From positions 1,364,001 to 1,428,000 of the forward strand of contig CP061031.1 of NCBI GenBank assembly GCA_014490595.1: DNA of 64,000 nt, in the 5' to 3' direction. This document shows positions 11,080-20,042 of this stretch, piece by piece. Under the pieces are notes generated by a model. That model saw nothing but the letters and a program-made list of their open reading frames with translations. It made no database searches and had not been told where the DNA came from. Both the position numbers and the translations under genes were made by a program. The DNA comes from Corynebacterium wankanglinii (GTDB lineage Bacteria; Actinomycetota; Actinomycetes; Mycobacteriales; Mycobacteriaceae). Positions within the stretch are counted from its first letter, which is position 1; each line of letters opens with the position of its first letter.

Positions 11080-12064
11080 CTTTCTCCATTTCCAAAAACA
11101 CGTCGTTGCCCACCGGCCGCACGCACGTCGTGCGGAAGCGCCGGGCGTGAGCGATGGTGTCCGCAATGGACCGGTTCAGTACCCCGCGGCCATCTCCGAG
11201 TAACGCTGGGGCAATATAGGCCTGCACGGCATCCACCGCGTCGAGCTCGAGGAAACTCGCAGCAAGAGCAGGCCCGCCTTCGACGAGGACGTCACGCCCG
11301 CCGGTCTCCCACAAGGCTTGCAGCGCCTCTTCGGGCGTTGCGTACTGCTCGAAACCCAGGCGCGTCAGGTTACCTTCCGGCACGTTGCGTGTCCCCACCA
11401 CCACGCGTCGCGGCTGCACCGGGCGCGTCGAACCGTCCGGGTAGCGCGCGGTCAGCGACGGGTTGTCCGCAATCGCGGTGCCTGTGCCGACGATGATTGC
11501 GTCGCGGGTGGCGCGGTCTTGGTGGACCAGCTCGCGGGCCTTCTCGCCGGTGATCCACTTGCTCGAACCGTCCACCGCGGCCGTAAAACCGTCCAGCGTG
11601 GAGGCGAACTTCAGCGTCACGCTCGGGCGGTTATTGCGCACGGACCGCAGCCACGGTTGCAGCGCCGCCACCCGCTCAGGTTGGAACACCACCTCAACGC
11701 CGCGGTCGCGCAAGTGCTCCGCCCCACCAGCAGCGGGCTCGAAGGGATCAGCGGTGAGATAGACCACCCGCGCTACCCCAGCTTGCGTCAATGCGTGGGA
11801 ACACGGGCCGGTGCGGCCGGTGTGGTTGCACGGCTCCAAGGTCACTACGGCGGTAGCGCCCCGCGCGCGGTCCCCGGCCTCGCGCAGGGCGTTGACCTCG
11901 GCGTGCGGTCCACCGGCGGGTGAAGTGGCGCCTGTGGCGATGAGCTCACCGGAGGCGTCGACAAGCGCGCAGCCCACAGGGGGATTGGGGGATGTGGTGC
12001 CGCGCACGACGTTGCCTGCCTGGATCGCTGCCTCCGTCGCACCGACCAGATCGCGCGCTGTCAC
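11060..12064 (-). CDS. ribD: Bifunctional deaminase/reductase of riboflavin synthesis
   Basis: Carries out the deamination and side-chain reduction steps between the GTP cyclohydrolase II product and the ribitylamino pyrimidine. The protein is 334 residues. The N-terminal zinc deaminase domain has HAEVNAL and PCNHTGRTGPC; the C-terminal reductase domain has LKFASTLDGF and VEGGPALAASFL. The GTG start overlaps the rpe stop codon (GTGA), indicating translational coupling, and the 3' end overlaps ribE by 20 bases. Confidence 0.96.
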   Translation of the reverse strand: MTARDLVGATEAAIQAGNVVRGTTSPNPPVGCALVDASGELIATGATSPAGGPHAEVNALREAGDRARGATAVVTLEPCNHTGRTGPCSHALTQAGVARVVYLTADPFEPAAGGAEHLRDRGVEVVFQPERVAALQPWLRSVRNNRPSVTLKFASTLDGFTAAVDGSSKWITGEKARELVHQDRATRDAIIVGTGTAIADNPSLTARYPDGSTRPVQPRRVVVGTRNVPEGNLTRLGFEQYATPEEALQALWETGGRDVLVEGGPALAASFLELDAVDAVQAYIAPALLGDGRGVLNRSIADTIAHARRFRTTCVRPVGNDVFLEMEKDVYGSR

Positions 12065-12723
12065 GCCTGCTTCGCCTCGCTAGCGAGTTGACGCAGGCGC
12101 TCCACCGCCTCGGCCGGGTTGTCGGAGCCGAATACCGCAGAGCCCGCGACGAACGCGTCCACCCCGGCCTCTGCCGCCTGCGCGATGGTGGCGTTGGCGA
12201 TGCCGCCGTCGATGCCGATGACGGTGGACAGGCCGGCCTCGGCGATGCGGTCGCGCAGCACCATGACTTTGCTCAGCACCTCCGGCATGAACTTTTGGCC
12301 GCCGAAGCCGGGCTCAACGCTCATCACCATGACTTGGTCGAAGTGCTCCAGGTCGTCCAGGTACGGCTCGATCGGGGTTCCGGGCTTCATGGCAAATCCC
12401 GATTGGACACCGAGCTCGCGGCACTGCTTCGCCGCTGCGACGTGGTCGTCGGTCGCCTCGACGTGAAAGACCAACCTGTCGCCGCCCGCGCGCACATAGG
12501 TCTCGAACCAGCGCTCCGGCTCCTCGATCATCAAATGCATGTCCAGGAACTGCTCGGTGACTCCGTCGACTGCTTTGGTGACGTCGGGGCCGAAGGAGAG
12601 GTTGGGCACGAAGTGCCCGTCCATGATGTCCACGTGAATCAGGTCCGCGTTCGGCACCTTGCTCACGTCGTCGCCGAGCGCGGCGTAGTTTGCAGCCAGG
12701 ATTGATGGGGCGATCTGAATCAT
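12061..12723 (-). CDS. rpe: Ribulose-phosphate 3-epimerase
   Basis: Interconverts ribulose 5-phosphate and xylulose 5-phosphate in the pentose phosphate pathway; ribulose 5-phosphate also feeds RibBA. The protein is 220 residues from the ATG at 12723, giving the classic start MIQIAPSILAA. Metal and substrate motifs are LIHVDIMDGHFVPN, MHLMIEEP, MSVEPGFGGQKF and IGIDGGI. The longer upstream frame overlaps rsmB and is not used. It is coupled to ribD by a GTGA overlap. Confidence 0.96.
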   Translation of the reverse strand: MIQIAPSILAANYAALGDDVSKVPNADLIHVDIMDGHFVPNLSFGPDVTKAVDGVTEQFLDMHLMIEEPERWFETYVRAGGDRLVFHVEATDDHVAAAKQCRELGVQSGFAMKPGTPIEPYLDDLEHFDQVMVMSVEPGFGGQKFMPEVLSKVMVLRDRIAEAGLSTVIGIDGGIANATIAQAAEAGVDAFVAGSAVFGSDNPAEAVERLRQLASEAKQA

Positions 12724-12728
12724 GGGTC

Positions 12729-14198
12729 CTACCCTAGCGTTTCGGTTTTTCGCAGCACCGCGAAAAACATCGCGTCGGTGCCGTGGCGGTGCGGCCACAT
12801 CTGCACGCTCGGGCCGTGGCCGACATCTGCCATCCCCGCGGCCCACTGTCGGGCGTCGAGCTCCTCTACGCCGCCTTTGGCCAGCTGCTTCTCCACGATC
12901 TGCCGCGTCTCCCTCACGTCCGGCGAACACGTCGAATACACGACAACGCCGCCCGGTTTTGTCAGTGCGACCGCGGAAGCGAGAAGCTCCTCCTGGAGCA
13001 CGGTCAACTCCGCGATGTCGTCTTCGGACTTGGTCCAACGCGCCTCAGGGCGGCGGCGCAGGGCGCCTAGCCCGGAGCAGGGCGCATCCACCAGCACACG
13101 GTCGTACCCGGGCTCAAGGCCCGGGTTGCGCCCGTCGGCGGTGTGGACGGTCACCGGAAGGCCCCGTACGGTTTTGGCGATGAGCTCCGCTCGGTGCGGG
13201 CTCACTTCGACGGCGTCGACGCGCGCGCCGTCGATGGCCGCGATCGCCCCGATGAGCGCGGCCTTGCCGCCTGGACCCGCACAAAGGTCAAGCCAGCGGC
13301 CTTGATCCTGCGCCACGGGAACTTCGGTGACGGCGCGGGCGATGATCTGGGAGCCCTCATCCTGCACCGCCGCAAGCCCGTCGCGCACCGGCGCAAGCTG
13401 GCCAGGGTCGCCCTCCGGCAGATACACCGCGTAGGGCGAGAACGCGCCCTGCTCGCCGCCGGTGGACAACGCGAGCTCCTCTGCGGAAATCTCCCCGGGG
13501 CGCGCCACCAAATGCACCACAGGACGAGCGGAATCCGCCTCGAGGGCGGCTTCGAGCTCGTCACGCCGTTCACCGAGGGCCTCGGCGAAGGAGCGCGCGA
13601 TCCACTCTGGGTGCGCGTGCGTAAACGCGAGCGCCCCCAGCTCACTGGACGGTGCGAGCCTGCGCAGCCACTCCTTAGCCGGTGTGCGGCCGATGGAGCG
13701 CAGCACGCCGTTGGCAAAGCCCTTCGCCTTGTCTTGGCCGGCGGCCTCAACCAGGCGAACCGAGGTATCCACCGCAGCGTGGTCGCCGACTCGGGTGTAC
13801 AGCAGTTGGTAAGTGCCCAGGCGAAGCGCGGCGAGAACCTCCGGCGCGATGCGTTCGACCTCGCGCGAGGAATTTTCCGCGATCACCGCGTCAAGCACGC
13901 CGAGGGCGCGCAAGGAGCCGTACGTCAACTCAGTGGCGAACGCCGCATCACGGCCGCTGATGTTTCGGTCCCGCAGGATACCGGGCAGGGTGAGGTTGGC
14001 AAACGCGCCGTCTCGAGCGACGCGCAGCACGACCTCGAAGGCGGCCTCGCGCGCCGGGTCACCAATGCCCGCAGGGCGCCCCTTGACGGTGTAGCGCGTC
14101 CGGCCGCCGGAATGCTTGGCGGTCTCCTTGCGGGCCTGCTTCCGCACGGGCTTGTCGTCCCGGCGGCCTGCCGAACGCGACCTGAACCCTCCGCTCAC
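12729..14198 (-). CDS. rsmB: 16S rRNA (cytosine-5)-methyltransferase, RsmB/Sun family
   Basis: Methylates a cytosine in 16S rRNA with S-adenosylmethionine. The protein is 489 residues from the GTG at 14198, which overlaps the fmt stop codon (GTGA). An arginine-rich N-terminal stretch leads into a NusB-like domain (residues about 55-190), followed by the methyltransferase with DLCAGPGGKAA (cofactor loop), VDAPCSGLGALRRRPEARW (catalytic cysteine) and YSTCSP. It is placed between fmt and rpe, as in other corynebacteria. Confidence 0.94.
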   Translation of the reverse strand: MSGGFRSRSAGRRDDKPVRKQARKETAKHSGGRTRYTVKGRPAGIGDPAREAAFEVVLRVARDGAFANLTLPGILRDRNISGRDAAFATELTYGSLRALGVLDAVIAENSSREVERIAPEVLAALRLGTYQLLYTRVGDHAAVDTSVRLVEAAGQDKAKGFANGVLRSIGRTPAKEWLRRLAPSSELGALAFTHAHPEWIARSFAEALGERRDELEAALEADSARPVVHLVARPGEISAEELALSTGGEQGAFSPYAVYLPEGDPGQLAPVRDGLAAVQDEGSQIIARAVTEVPVAQDQGRWLDLCAGPGGKAALIGAIAAIDGARVDAVEVSPHRAELIAKTVRGLPVTVHTADGRNPGLEPGYDRVLVDAPCSGLGALRRRPEARWTKSEDDIAELTVLQEELLASAVALTKPGGVVVYSTCSPDVRETRQIVEKQLAKGGVEELDARQWAAGMADVGHGPSVQMWPHRHGTDAMFFAVLRKTETLG

Positions 14199-15124
14199 TC
14201 GAACACCACTCCTTCTTTCGCTTCGGCGGCGAGGCCACGTGCCCAGTCCGCCGCATTCATCTTTTTCTTGCCCGGTGGCTGGATCATGCCTAGCCGAGCG
14301 TCGCCGTCGGCTGTGCCCACCAGCACCTCGTTCTTTCCAAATTGCACCGAACCCGGGGCGAGCGATCCACCGCCCGTCGGGACGACGGGCCCGAGTTTGA
14401 AGCGTTCCTCTCCCCGCATGGTCCACGCGCCCGGCGCCGGGGTGTGGGCGCGGATGGTGCGGTCGATGACCGCGCCCGGCTGGGTCCAATCCACCCGTGC
14501 ATCAGACGGGTGGATCTTGTGGGCGTAAGTGCCCTCCTCCGGCTGCGGCGTCGGCGTGGCGGTGCCGGCTGCCAGCGCGTCCATGGTCTCCACCAGGAGG
14601 TCCGCTCCCGAATACGCCAACCGTTCTAACAGTTCACCGCTAGTTTCCGTCTGCCCAATTTCGGTTTCGAGGGTTGCCAACACATCCCCGGTGTCCAGGC
14701 CCTCGTTGATGCGGAAGGTCGTTGCACCAGTGATGGCGTCGCCGTTGGCGATCGCAGCTTGCACCGGCGCGGCGCCGCGCCACTGCGGCAACAAGGAGAA
14801 GTGGAGGTTTACCCACCCGTGGCGCGGGATGTCCAGCATGTCGGCCGGAATGAGGTTGCCGTAGGCCACCACGGGAATCGCGTCTGGCGCCAGCGAAACA
14901 AGCTGGTCCCGGATGGCGGCATCACGCGTGAGACTTTCGGGCGTGAGCACCTCGATGCCGTGCTCGAGCGCGAGCGCTTTGACCGGCGAGGGATGCAACG
15001 TGCGGCCCCGGCCCCTGCGCGCGTCCGGGCGGGTGAGCACCGCAACCACCTCGTGGTCCGACGCGATGAGCCTGTCAAGCGCCGCGGCGGCGGGTTCGGG
15101 TGTGCCGGCAAAAACGAGTCGCAT
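14195..15124 (-). CDS. fmt: Methionyl-tRNA formyltransferase
   Basis: Formylates initiator methionyl-tRNA. The protein is 309 residues with the N-terminal folate-binding motifs FAGTPEPAA and VNLHFSLLPQWRGAAPVQ (the residues around the catalytic N, H and D), and the C-terminal tRNA-binding domain with HPSDARVDW. It is paired with def, so formylation and deformylation are encoded together, and it is coupled to rsmB by a four-base overlap. Confidence 0.96.
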   Translation of the reverse strand: MRLVFAGTPEPAAAALDRLIASDHEVVAVLTRPDARRGRGRTLHPSPVKALALEHGIEVLTPESLTRDAAIRDQLVSLAPDAIPVVAYGNLIPADMLDIPRHGWVNLHFSLLPQWRGAAPVQAAIANGDAITGATTFRINEGLDTGDVLATLETEIGQTETSGELLERLAYSGADLLVETMDALAAGTATPTPQPEEGTYAHKIHPSDARVDWTQPGAVIDRTIRAHTPAPGAWTMRGEERFKLGPVVPTGGGSLAPGSVQFGKNEVLVGTADGDARLGMIQPPGKKKMNAADWARGLAAEAKEGVVFE

Positions 15125-15135
15125 GTACCTACTCC

Positions 15136-15627
15136 TTAATTCCAGTCGGCGGCGCGGATCGCCGCCATCGCTTCCTTGCGCTGCTCCGGTTGCATCCTGC
15201 GCATGAACATCACGCCATCCAGGTGGTCCGCTTCATGCTGGATGCAGCGGGCCAAAAGCCCCGTTGCCCGCAGCGTAAGCGGGCGGCCGAAGCAGTCCTG
15301 CCCCCGGGCGACTACCGAGTTGTGGCGGGTGACCTCCCCACGCACGCCCGGCACGGACAAGCACCCCTCAACGCCGGTCTGCTGCGCCTCGCCCAGCGGA
15401 TGCCACACAGGGTTGACAATGTGCCCCCGCATCCCCTGGCAGTCGAACACAAAGATGCGGCGCGTCAGTCCGATCTGGTTGGCGGCCAACCCCACACCGC
15501 CGGCGTGGTCCATGGTTTCCAGCATGTCTGCCACAAGCCGTTTGAGAGCGGCGTCGAAGACCGTGACCTTGTCGGCGGCGGAGTTGAGCACTGGGTCGCC
15601 GAACAGGCGGATATCGCGGATAGCCAT
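15136..15627 (-). CDS. def: Peptide deformylase
   Basis: Removes the formyl group from new proteins; a metal hydrolase. The protein is 163 residues from the ATG at 15627 (MAIRDIRLFGDPVL), the usual start; an upstream in-frame codon adds 11 unsupported residues. The three family motifs are present: GVGLAANQIG, EGCLSVPG with the metal cysteine, and QHEADHLDG with the HExxH metal site. It lies 11 bases before fmt. Confidence 0.96.
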   Translation of the reverse strand: MAIRDIRLFGDPVLNSAADKVTVFDAALKRLVADMLETMDHAGGVGLAANQIGLTRRIFVFDCQGMRGHIVNPVWHPLGEAQQTGVEGCLSVPGVRGEVTRHNSVVARGQDCFGRPLTLRATGLLARCIQHEADHLDGVMFMRRMQPEQRKEAMAAIRAADWN

Positions 15628-15667
15628 GGGGTGCAAGTGTAGTGGCTCTCCTCTCACCACCTGCTGG

Positions 15668-17677
15668 TTAGCCGATGTCCACCGGGTTGACCTGGATTCT
15701 CAGCGGTAAATCCTGTTTCGACGTCGTCCACGCCACCGCCCCCGCACGCAACGCCTTGCCCAGCGCAGTACGACCTGCTAGTGGAGTGCGCACCAGGATC
15801 CGCTGCGCGGGACCGAGTTTTTCCCGGTCCCACTCCCCCGGCAGCCGCACCCCCGGAGGCAAGTCCACCGGCCCCAGCAACTCGGCATGCTCCGGCAGGT
15901 CTGTACGCGCGAAGAAATCATCCAGGCCGTCCCGCGGGGCATCCACCACCGCCACATGCACCGCCGGCGGGAAACGGGCCTCGCGGCGCAGCGACAGCTC
16001 TTGGGCGGCAAATCCTGGAGCGTCCCAACGAATCAGGTGCTGCACGACGGGCAACGACGGCTCTGCCACCACCACGACTTCCCCGCCCGAGCCGTGTGGC
16101 TGCACGAGCGCGGCCGCGCCCATCCACTTGCCGAAGGTGTCCTCCACCGCGCGCAGATCTGGCCGCTGCATCAGCGCCCAGGCGTCTAGCAGCACTGCCG
16201 CGCCGTAGCCGCCGTCCACCCGCGGTTCGGCGCCGGGCGTGGCCACGACAAGCGCCGGACCCGACGGTACTACCGACCGAACGTTATCCCCTCCGGAGGT
16301 AATCACCTTGTATTTGGCAAACGCGCGCCCTAGCTCCTCGGCGGTGCGTTCGGTGCCCAGCACCACCGCGCGCAGTTTGCGCGAGCCGCATATTGGGCAC
16401 ACGTGCGCCGGGTCCATTCGTCCGCACCACCGGCACGTCGGCGCGGCTGCCTCACCACCAGCAGGCAGGCCCAGCGGGCCGTTGCACCACCGGCAACGAG
16501 CGGGTGCGCGGCACTGCCCGCAGGCCAGCGACTGTATGTAGCCGGTGCGCGGCACCTGGAAAAGCACCGGTGTGCCTCGCTCGAGCGCCTTCGCCGCAGC
16601 CTGAAATGCCGCGGACGGCATACGCGCCTGTTTCGCACGCGGGTCTCGCTCCATCTCGAAATCGCTGTCGCCGGCGGCGTGGATATATGGGGAGCGGGTA
16701 CGAAGTGTCTGCCGTGGCGCCACGAGCTCGTGCATCCACCCCGACTCCACCAGCAGCTGTGCCTCCGCCGTGCGGGCGTAACCGCCGACGACGAGCGAAC
16801 ACCCCTCGAGCGCTGAACGCGTGGTCAACACCTCCCGCGCATGAACATAGGGTGCGCGGGGATCCACCAGATTGTCGTCGCCGTCGAACATCACTGCCGC
16901 AAACCGCAGATTCTGTACCGGCGCGAATGCGGCGGAACGGGTGCCCACCACGATCCGACCTTGGCCGTGCAGCACTGAAAGGTAGCGCGAGTATCGAGCC
17001 TGCGGCCCTTGGGAGGCGGTCAACGTGGTGATCTGCCGGGGCCCGACTACCTCGCGCAGCGCCGCCTCGCAGGCGTCGACGTCTTTCTGGTCCGGCACCA
17101 CTATCAGCGCGCCGCAGCCGTCCAGCGCCACCTTGGCCGCCAGCGCCGCAAGCGCTGCGGCCCAGTTGTCGCCCGGGGCCACCTGCCACGCTGCACGGGC
17201 AATCTTGCCGCCCAGGACAGCGTCCGCGAACGACTCCCCGTGCGCGTAGGCAGTCCAGGCTGACAGGTCCGGCTCGCCGGCCTCCCCCAGCTCCTCCCAC
17301 CTGGTAGCCGTGTCCGTCTCTTCCGCCTTGGCGTGCCGCGCCGGGATGGCAGCGCGGTAAATATCGGACCTGACGCCGGCGTAGCGGTCCGCCAGCGCGT
17401 CGATTAGCTCGCGCATACGCCGCGGGGCCACCACTTCCGGCGAGATGACGCGCTCGATGTAGCGCAACGAGCCCTGGTGACGCGAATCCTCGGCCCGCTC
17501 GAGCACAATTGCGTCGACCAACCGGCCGGCGAACCGCACCCGCACGCGTACTCCCGGCTGGGCAGTTTCCGCATCCTGTGGCGGCACGAGATAATCGAAC
17601 GGCCTGTCCAGATGCGCCAACCCGAGCATGGGCAACACCCGCGCGACGGGGGCTTCGGCGGCAGGCGTGTCAGACAT
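15668..17677 (-). CDS. priA: Actinobacterial PriA-like primosomal protein, helicase motifs lost
   Basis: PriA restarts stalled replication forks in most bacteria. This 669-residue protein keeps the N-terminal DNA-binding part (HLDRPFDYLVP) and the zinc region with eight cysteines (CGQC, CRWC, CRWCG, CPICG). In place of a Walker A loop it has VAPGDNWAAAL and in place of DEEH it has FDGDDN, so ATP hydrolysis is unlikely. Loss of these motifs is known for actinobacterial PriA. The ATG at 17677 gives the standard start; a longer upstream frame is antisense to the next region. Confidence 0.92.
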   Translation of the reverse strand: MSDTPAAEAPVARVLPMLGLAHLDRPFDYLVPPQDAETAQPGVRVRVRFAGRLVDAIVLERAEDSRHQGSLRYIERVISPEVVAPRRMRELIDALADRYAGVRSDIYRAAIPARHAKAEETDTATRWEELGEAGEPDLSAWTAYAHGESFADAVLGGKIARAAWQVAPGDNWAAALAALAAKVALDGCGALIVVPDQKDVDACEAALREVVGPRQITTLTASQGPQARYSRYLSVLHGQGRIVVGTRSAAFAPVQNLRFAAVMFDGDDNLVDPRAPYVHAREVLTTRSALEGCSLVVGGYARTAEAQLLVESGWMHELVAPRQTLRTRSPYIHAAGDSDFEMERDPRAKQARMPSAAFQAAAKALERGTPVLFQVPRTGYIQSLACGQCRAPARCRWCNGPLGLPAGGEAAAPTCRWCGRMDPAHVCPICGSRKLRAVVLGTERTAEELGRAFAKYKVITSGGDNVRSVVPSGPALVVATPGAEPRVDGGYGAAVLLDAWALMQRPDLRAVEDTFGKWMGAAALVQPHGSGGEVVVVAEPSLPVVQHLIRWDAPGFAAQELSLRREARFPPAVHVAVVDAPRDGLDDFFARTDLPEHAELLGPVDLPPGVRLPGEWDREKLGPAQRILVRTPLAGRTALGKALRAGAVAWTTSKQDLPLRIQVNPVDIG

Positions 17678-17813
17678 GACCCCGGATTCTAAACCACCGC
17701 TGCGACGGTGCCCGGCGGCGCAATCGGCCCAATCGCCCGCGCAACGCGCGAGTGGAGTACTAATAGCACTGAACGTAGCCTCCCTCTGCGCGCCCGAAAG
17801 AAGCCATTGCCCC

Positions 17814-18797
17814 ATGAAACGCCTGCTTGCCGCCGTATCGTCCGCCGCGATCCTCTCCGCCGCAATGCTCGTGCCGGCACCCGCCGTTGCCGATTCCTCG
17901 CAGGTGACGCAGATAGCTCTTCTACAGGGCCCGCCTGTGATCCCCGGGCATCCCTTGAGCCCGATTCTGGACCGGGGAACGGGTTTGCCTATAGGGGGCA
18001 GCTCGGCTCTCACCGCCGGCTCCTCTCAACGCGCCGCTCTTGCTGCCGAGGAGGGGTGGCGCCGCGCCTACGAGGGCCTTCCCACCCAGGTGCAGCAGGC
18101 CGTGCCGCCGCACCTGCGTCCGCCGGAACCAGCGGCACCGGCCGAGGTCACCGTGGTGCCCGTGCAGGAACCGTCTCCCGCCCCCGAGCCCCCGCGGTGC
18201 TACAACTGTGTCGCCATCACGTACGACGACGGCCCCGTGCCGGGCACCACAGAGCGGTTGTTAGACACTCTGAAACGCAAAGGCGTGCACGCCACCTTTT
18301 TCGTAGTGGGGCAAAACGTTCACGCCCACCCGGAGATCCTGCGCCGCATCCGGGACGAGGGCCACACCATCGGCAACCACTCGTATTCCCACCCGGACCT
18401 GGCGCGCCAAGCTGATGGCACCATCGCAGCCCAGCTCGATGACACCAACGCCGCCCTCAGCCGCCACGGCGGGATCACCCCCCGCTGGGTGCGCCCGCCA
18501 TACGGTTCCTACGACTCGCGCGTTGCTGCGGCCGCGGGGGCTCGCGGCATGGCACTCGCCATCTGGGATGTCGACACCGCGGACTGGCAGCACCGCAACA
18601 CAGCAACCACCTGCCAGCGCGCTGTGGCGGGCGCGCGCGAGGGCTCGGTCATCCTCATGCACGACATCCACGAACCCACCGTCGCCGCCGCCGAGTGCAT
18701 CATCGACGGCCTGCGGGCGAAGGGGCTCAGGCCAGTGGGCTTAGACGAAATGATCAAGCGGCCCGACACCGGTCACGTGTACAGGAGGGCGGATTAG
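17814..18797 (+). CDS. Secreted polysaccharide deacetylase (NodB domain)
   Basis: Exported enzyme that likely removes acetyl groups from a cell-envelope or environmental glycan; the substrate cannot be read from the sequence. The protein is 327 residues. Residues 1-26 are a signal peptide ending PAPAVA, then a proline-rich linker, then a NodB domain from about residue 127: the aspartate pair in TYDDGP, the metal histidines in NHSYSHPDL, the RPPYGSYD motif and the late histidine in ILMHDIH. It is divergent from priA and starts a plus-strand island inside an otherwise minus-strand cluster. Confidence 0.9.
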   Translation: MKRLLAAVSSAAILSAAMLVPAPAVADSSQVTQIALLQGPPVIPGHPLSPILDRGTGLPIGGSSALTAGSSQRAALAAEEGWRRAYEGLPTQVQQAVPPHLRPPEPAAPAEVTVVPVQEPSPAPEPPRCYNCVAITYDDGPVPGTTERLLDTLKRKGVHATFFVVGQNVHAHPEILRRIRDEGHTIGNHSYSHPDLARQADGTIAAQLDDTNAALSRHGGITPRWVRPPYGSYDSRVAAAAGARGMALAIWDVDTADWQHRNTATTCQRAVAGAREGSVILMHDIHEPTVAAAECIIDGLRAKGLRPVGLDEMIKRPDTGHVYRRAD

Positions 18798-18814
18798 CAC
18801 CTATACTCTCGGCC

Positions 18815-19172
18815 GTGAGCGACGCGAAGACGAACACAGGACGCACCGGCTGGGTAAAGGCGGTTCCGTACGCCACCATCGCCGCATACGTTGTCGGGCC
18901 CTTCTTGCTGATCCCAATTGCGGGTAGCCCGTGGCACATCGTTGCCTTCATCTTCGCGGTCGCGGCTTTCGCCGGGCTTATCGACGGCTTCGCGTTCCGC
19001 CCCACCCTGTCTCTGCCCTGCTGGCCGGAGTGGGCTTCCTCATTGCCAAAACGCTGTACTTCAACGACGGCACCTTCATCTACGCTCTCGGCGCCGTGGC
19101 CACCTGCGCGGCGGCGACGGGGTTGTCCGGTTGGTGCGCGACAGCCCGTCGCAAAGTGACGCGGAGGCGTAG
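18815..19172 (+). pseudogene. Small membrane protein, frameshifted
   Basis: Unrecognised protein of about 115 residues. A GTG start opens VSDAKTNTGRTGW, then two hydrophobic helices (YATIAAYVVGPFLLIPI and IVAFIFAVAAFAGLI). The frame is lost near 19000-19016; in the next frame two more helices follow (ALLAGVGFLIAKTLYF, ALGAVATCAAATGLSG). One added base repairs it. The end is uncertain: either a stop at 19215 inside the next gene, or, with a second added base near 19130, the TAG at 19170-19172 just before the next start. A DUF3054-like or other four-helix family could fit; I do not recognise it. Confidence 0.55.
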
Positions 19173-19175
19173 CAG

Positions 19176-20042
19176 ATGGAAATCTGGAGCCTTGACCACC
19201 CCGAATACGGCCTGATCGAAGTGCGCATTGGGTTCGACAGCGACTTCGTAGCCGAAGACCCGAGCTGGCCCGGCGAGGAGACGACAAAGACCGGCACACT
19301 GGCCAGAGCGGACAGCTCCCTCGTGCAGCGTGCGAAGCTTCGATTTCACAACCCACCTGAGCGGATGGAGGTGCGCGTCGCCGGCGAGGTGCAGCACCGC
19401 TACAACGACGTCAACAGTGCCCGCCTACCGCTGTTCGGTGACGGCGCGAAGAACGAGCTGGAACCGCCGGTCGGCCTGGGTACCGACCGGCAGAAACCAC
19501 ACCTGAAACTGCAGGCGAACAGTCTCGATGAGCTCCTGAGTGTGGAATTTCGCGAAGGCGCCACCGTGGTGGAGTTCGACCCGCCCGCCGGCTCGCGGGG
19601 TGCGCGCCGGCGCGAATCCATGGAGTCCAGCGAACTCAAACGCACGTTGATTCCTATGGCGGAAGGGTTGGGCAAAGGCGGCTGGGCGCTGGCGGTGCTG
19701 GTGCTTGGCCCCCTGTTCTCGCGCCTGATTGGCTGGCTTCTTGGCTTACTTCCGGACTGGGACTTACCGGAATGGCGGCTGCCGCAGATGGATCTACCCG
19801 TACCCGAACTGCCGTCTGTGGACCTCCCCCTGCCCAACATCGACTGGCCGGACTTCAACCTCCCAGAGATACCCGAATGGATGGCGTGGCTGGCCGAGTA
19901 CTCCAAAATCTGGGTGCCAGTTGTCGTAGGCATCGTCCTCGGCCTGGTCGCGCTGCGCAACCACAGGCGCTCCGAGCAGGAAAAAGCCGCCTGGCAGGAC
20001 AACCAGGCGGCAACACAGGACCCGGGCGAGCTGACCGACTAG
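19176..20042 (+). CDS. Membrane protein with LP pentapeptide repeats, unknown function
   Basis: A 288-residue protein I do not recognise. The first 150 residues are soluble, charged and strand-rich. A membrane helix (about 168-188) is followed by a short repeat block at 189-235: six units of the form xxxLP ([30 protein letters not shown]), a seven-residue spacer and DFNLP. A second helix (about 247-263) and a charged tail follow. The repeat therefore probably forms a rigid loop outside the membrane (inference). Its TAG shares the CTAG palindrome with the metK stop. Confidence 0.75.
   Translation: MEIWSLDHPEYGLIEVRIGFDSDFVAEDPSWPGEETTKTGTLARADSSLVQRAKLRFHNPPERMEVRVAGEVQHRYNDVNSARLPLFGDGAKNELEPPVGLGTDRQKPHLKLQANSLDELLSVEFREGATVVEFDPPAGSRGARRRESMESSELKRTLIPMAEGLGKGGWALAVLVLGPLFSRLIGWLLGLLPDWDLPEWRLPQMDLPVPELPSVDLPLPNIDWPDFNLPEIPEWMAWLAEYSKIWVPVVVGIVLGLVALRNHRRSEQEKAAWQDNQAATQDPGELTD

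Noticed and set aside
8722..12723. FMN riboswitch for the rib genes
   Set aside because: ribD is coupled to rpe by a GTGA overlap and no leader exists within the rib run; no FMN-aptamer-like sequence was seen upstream.
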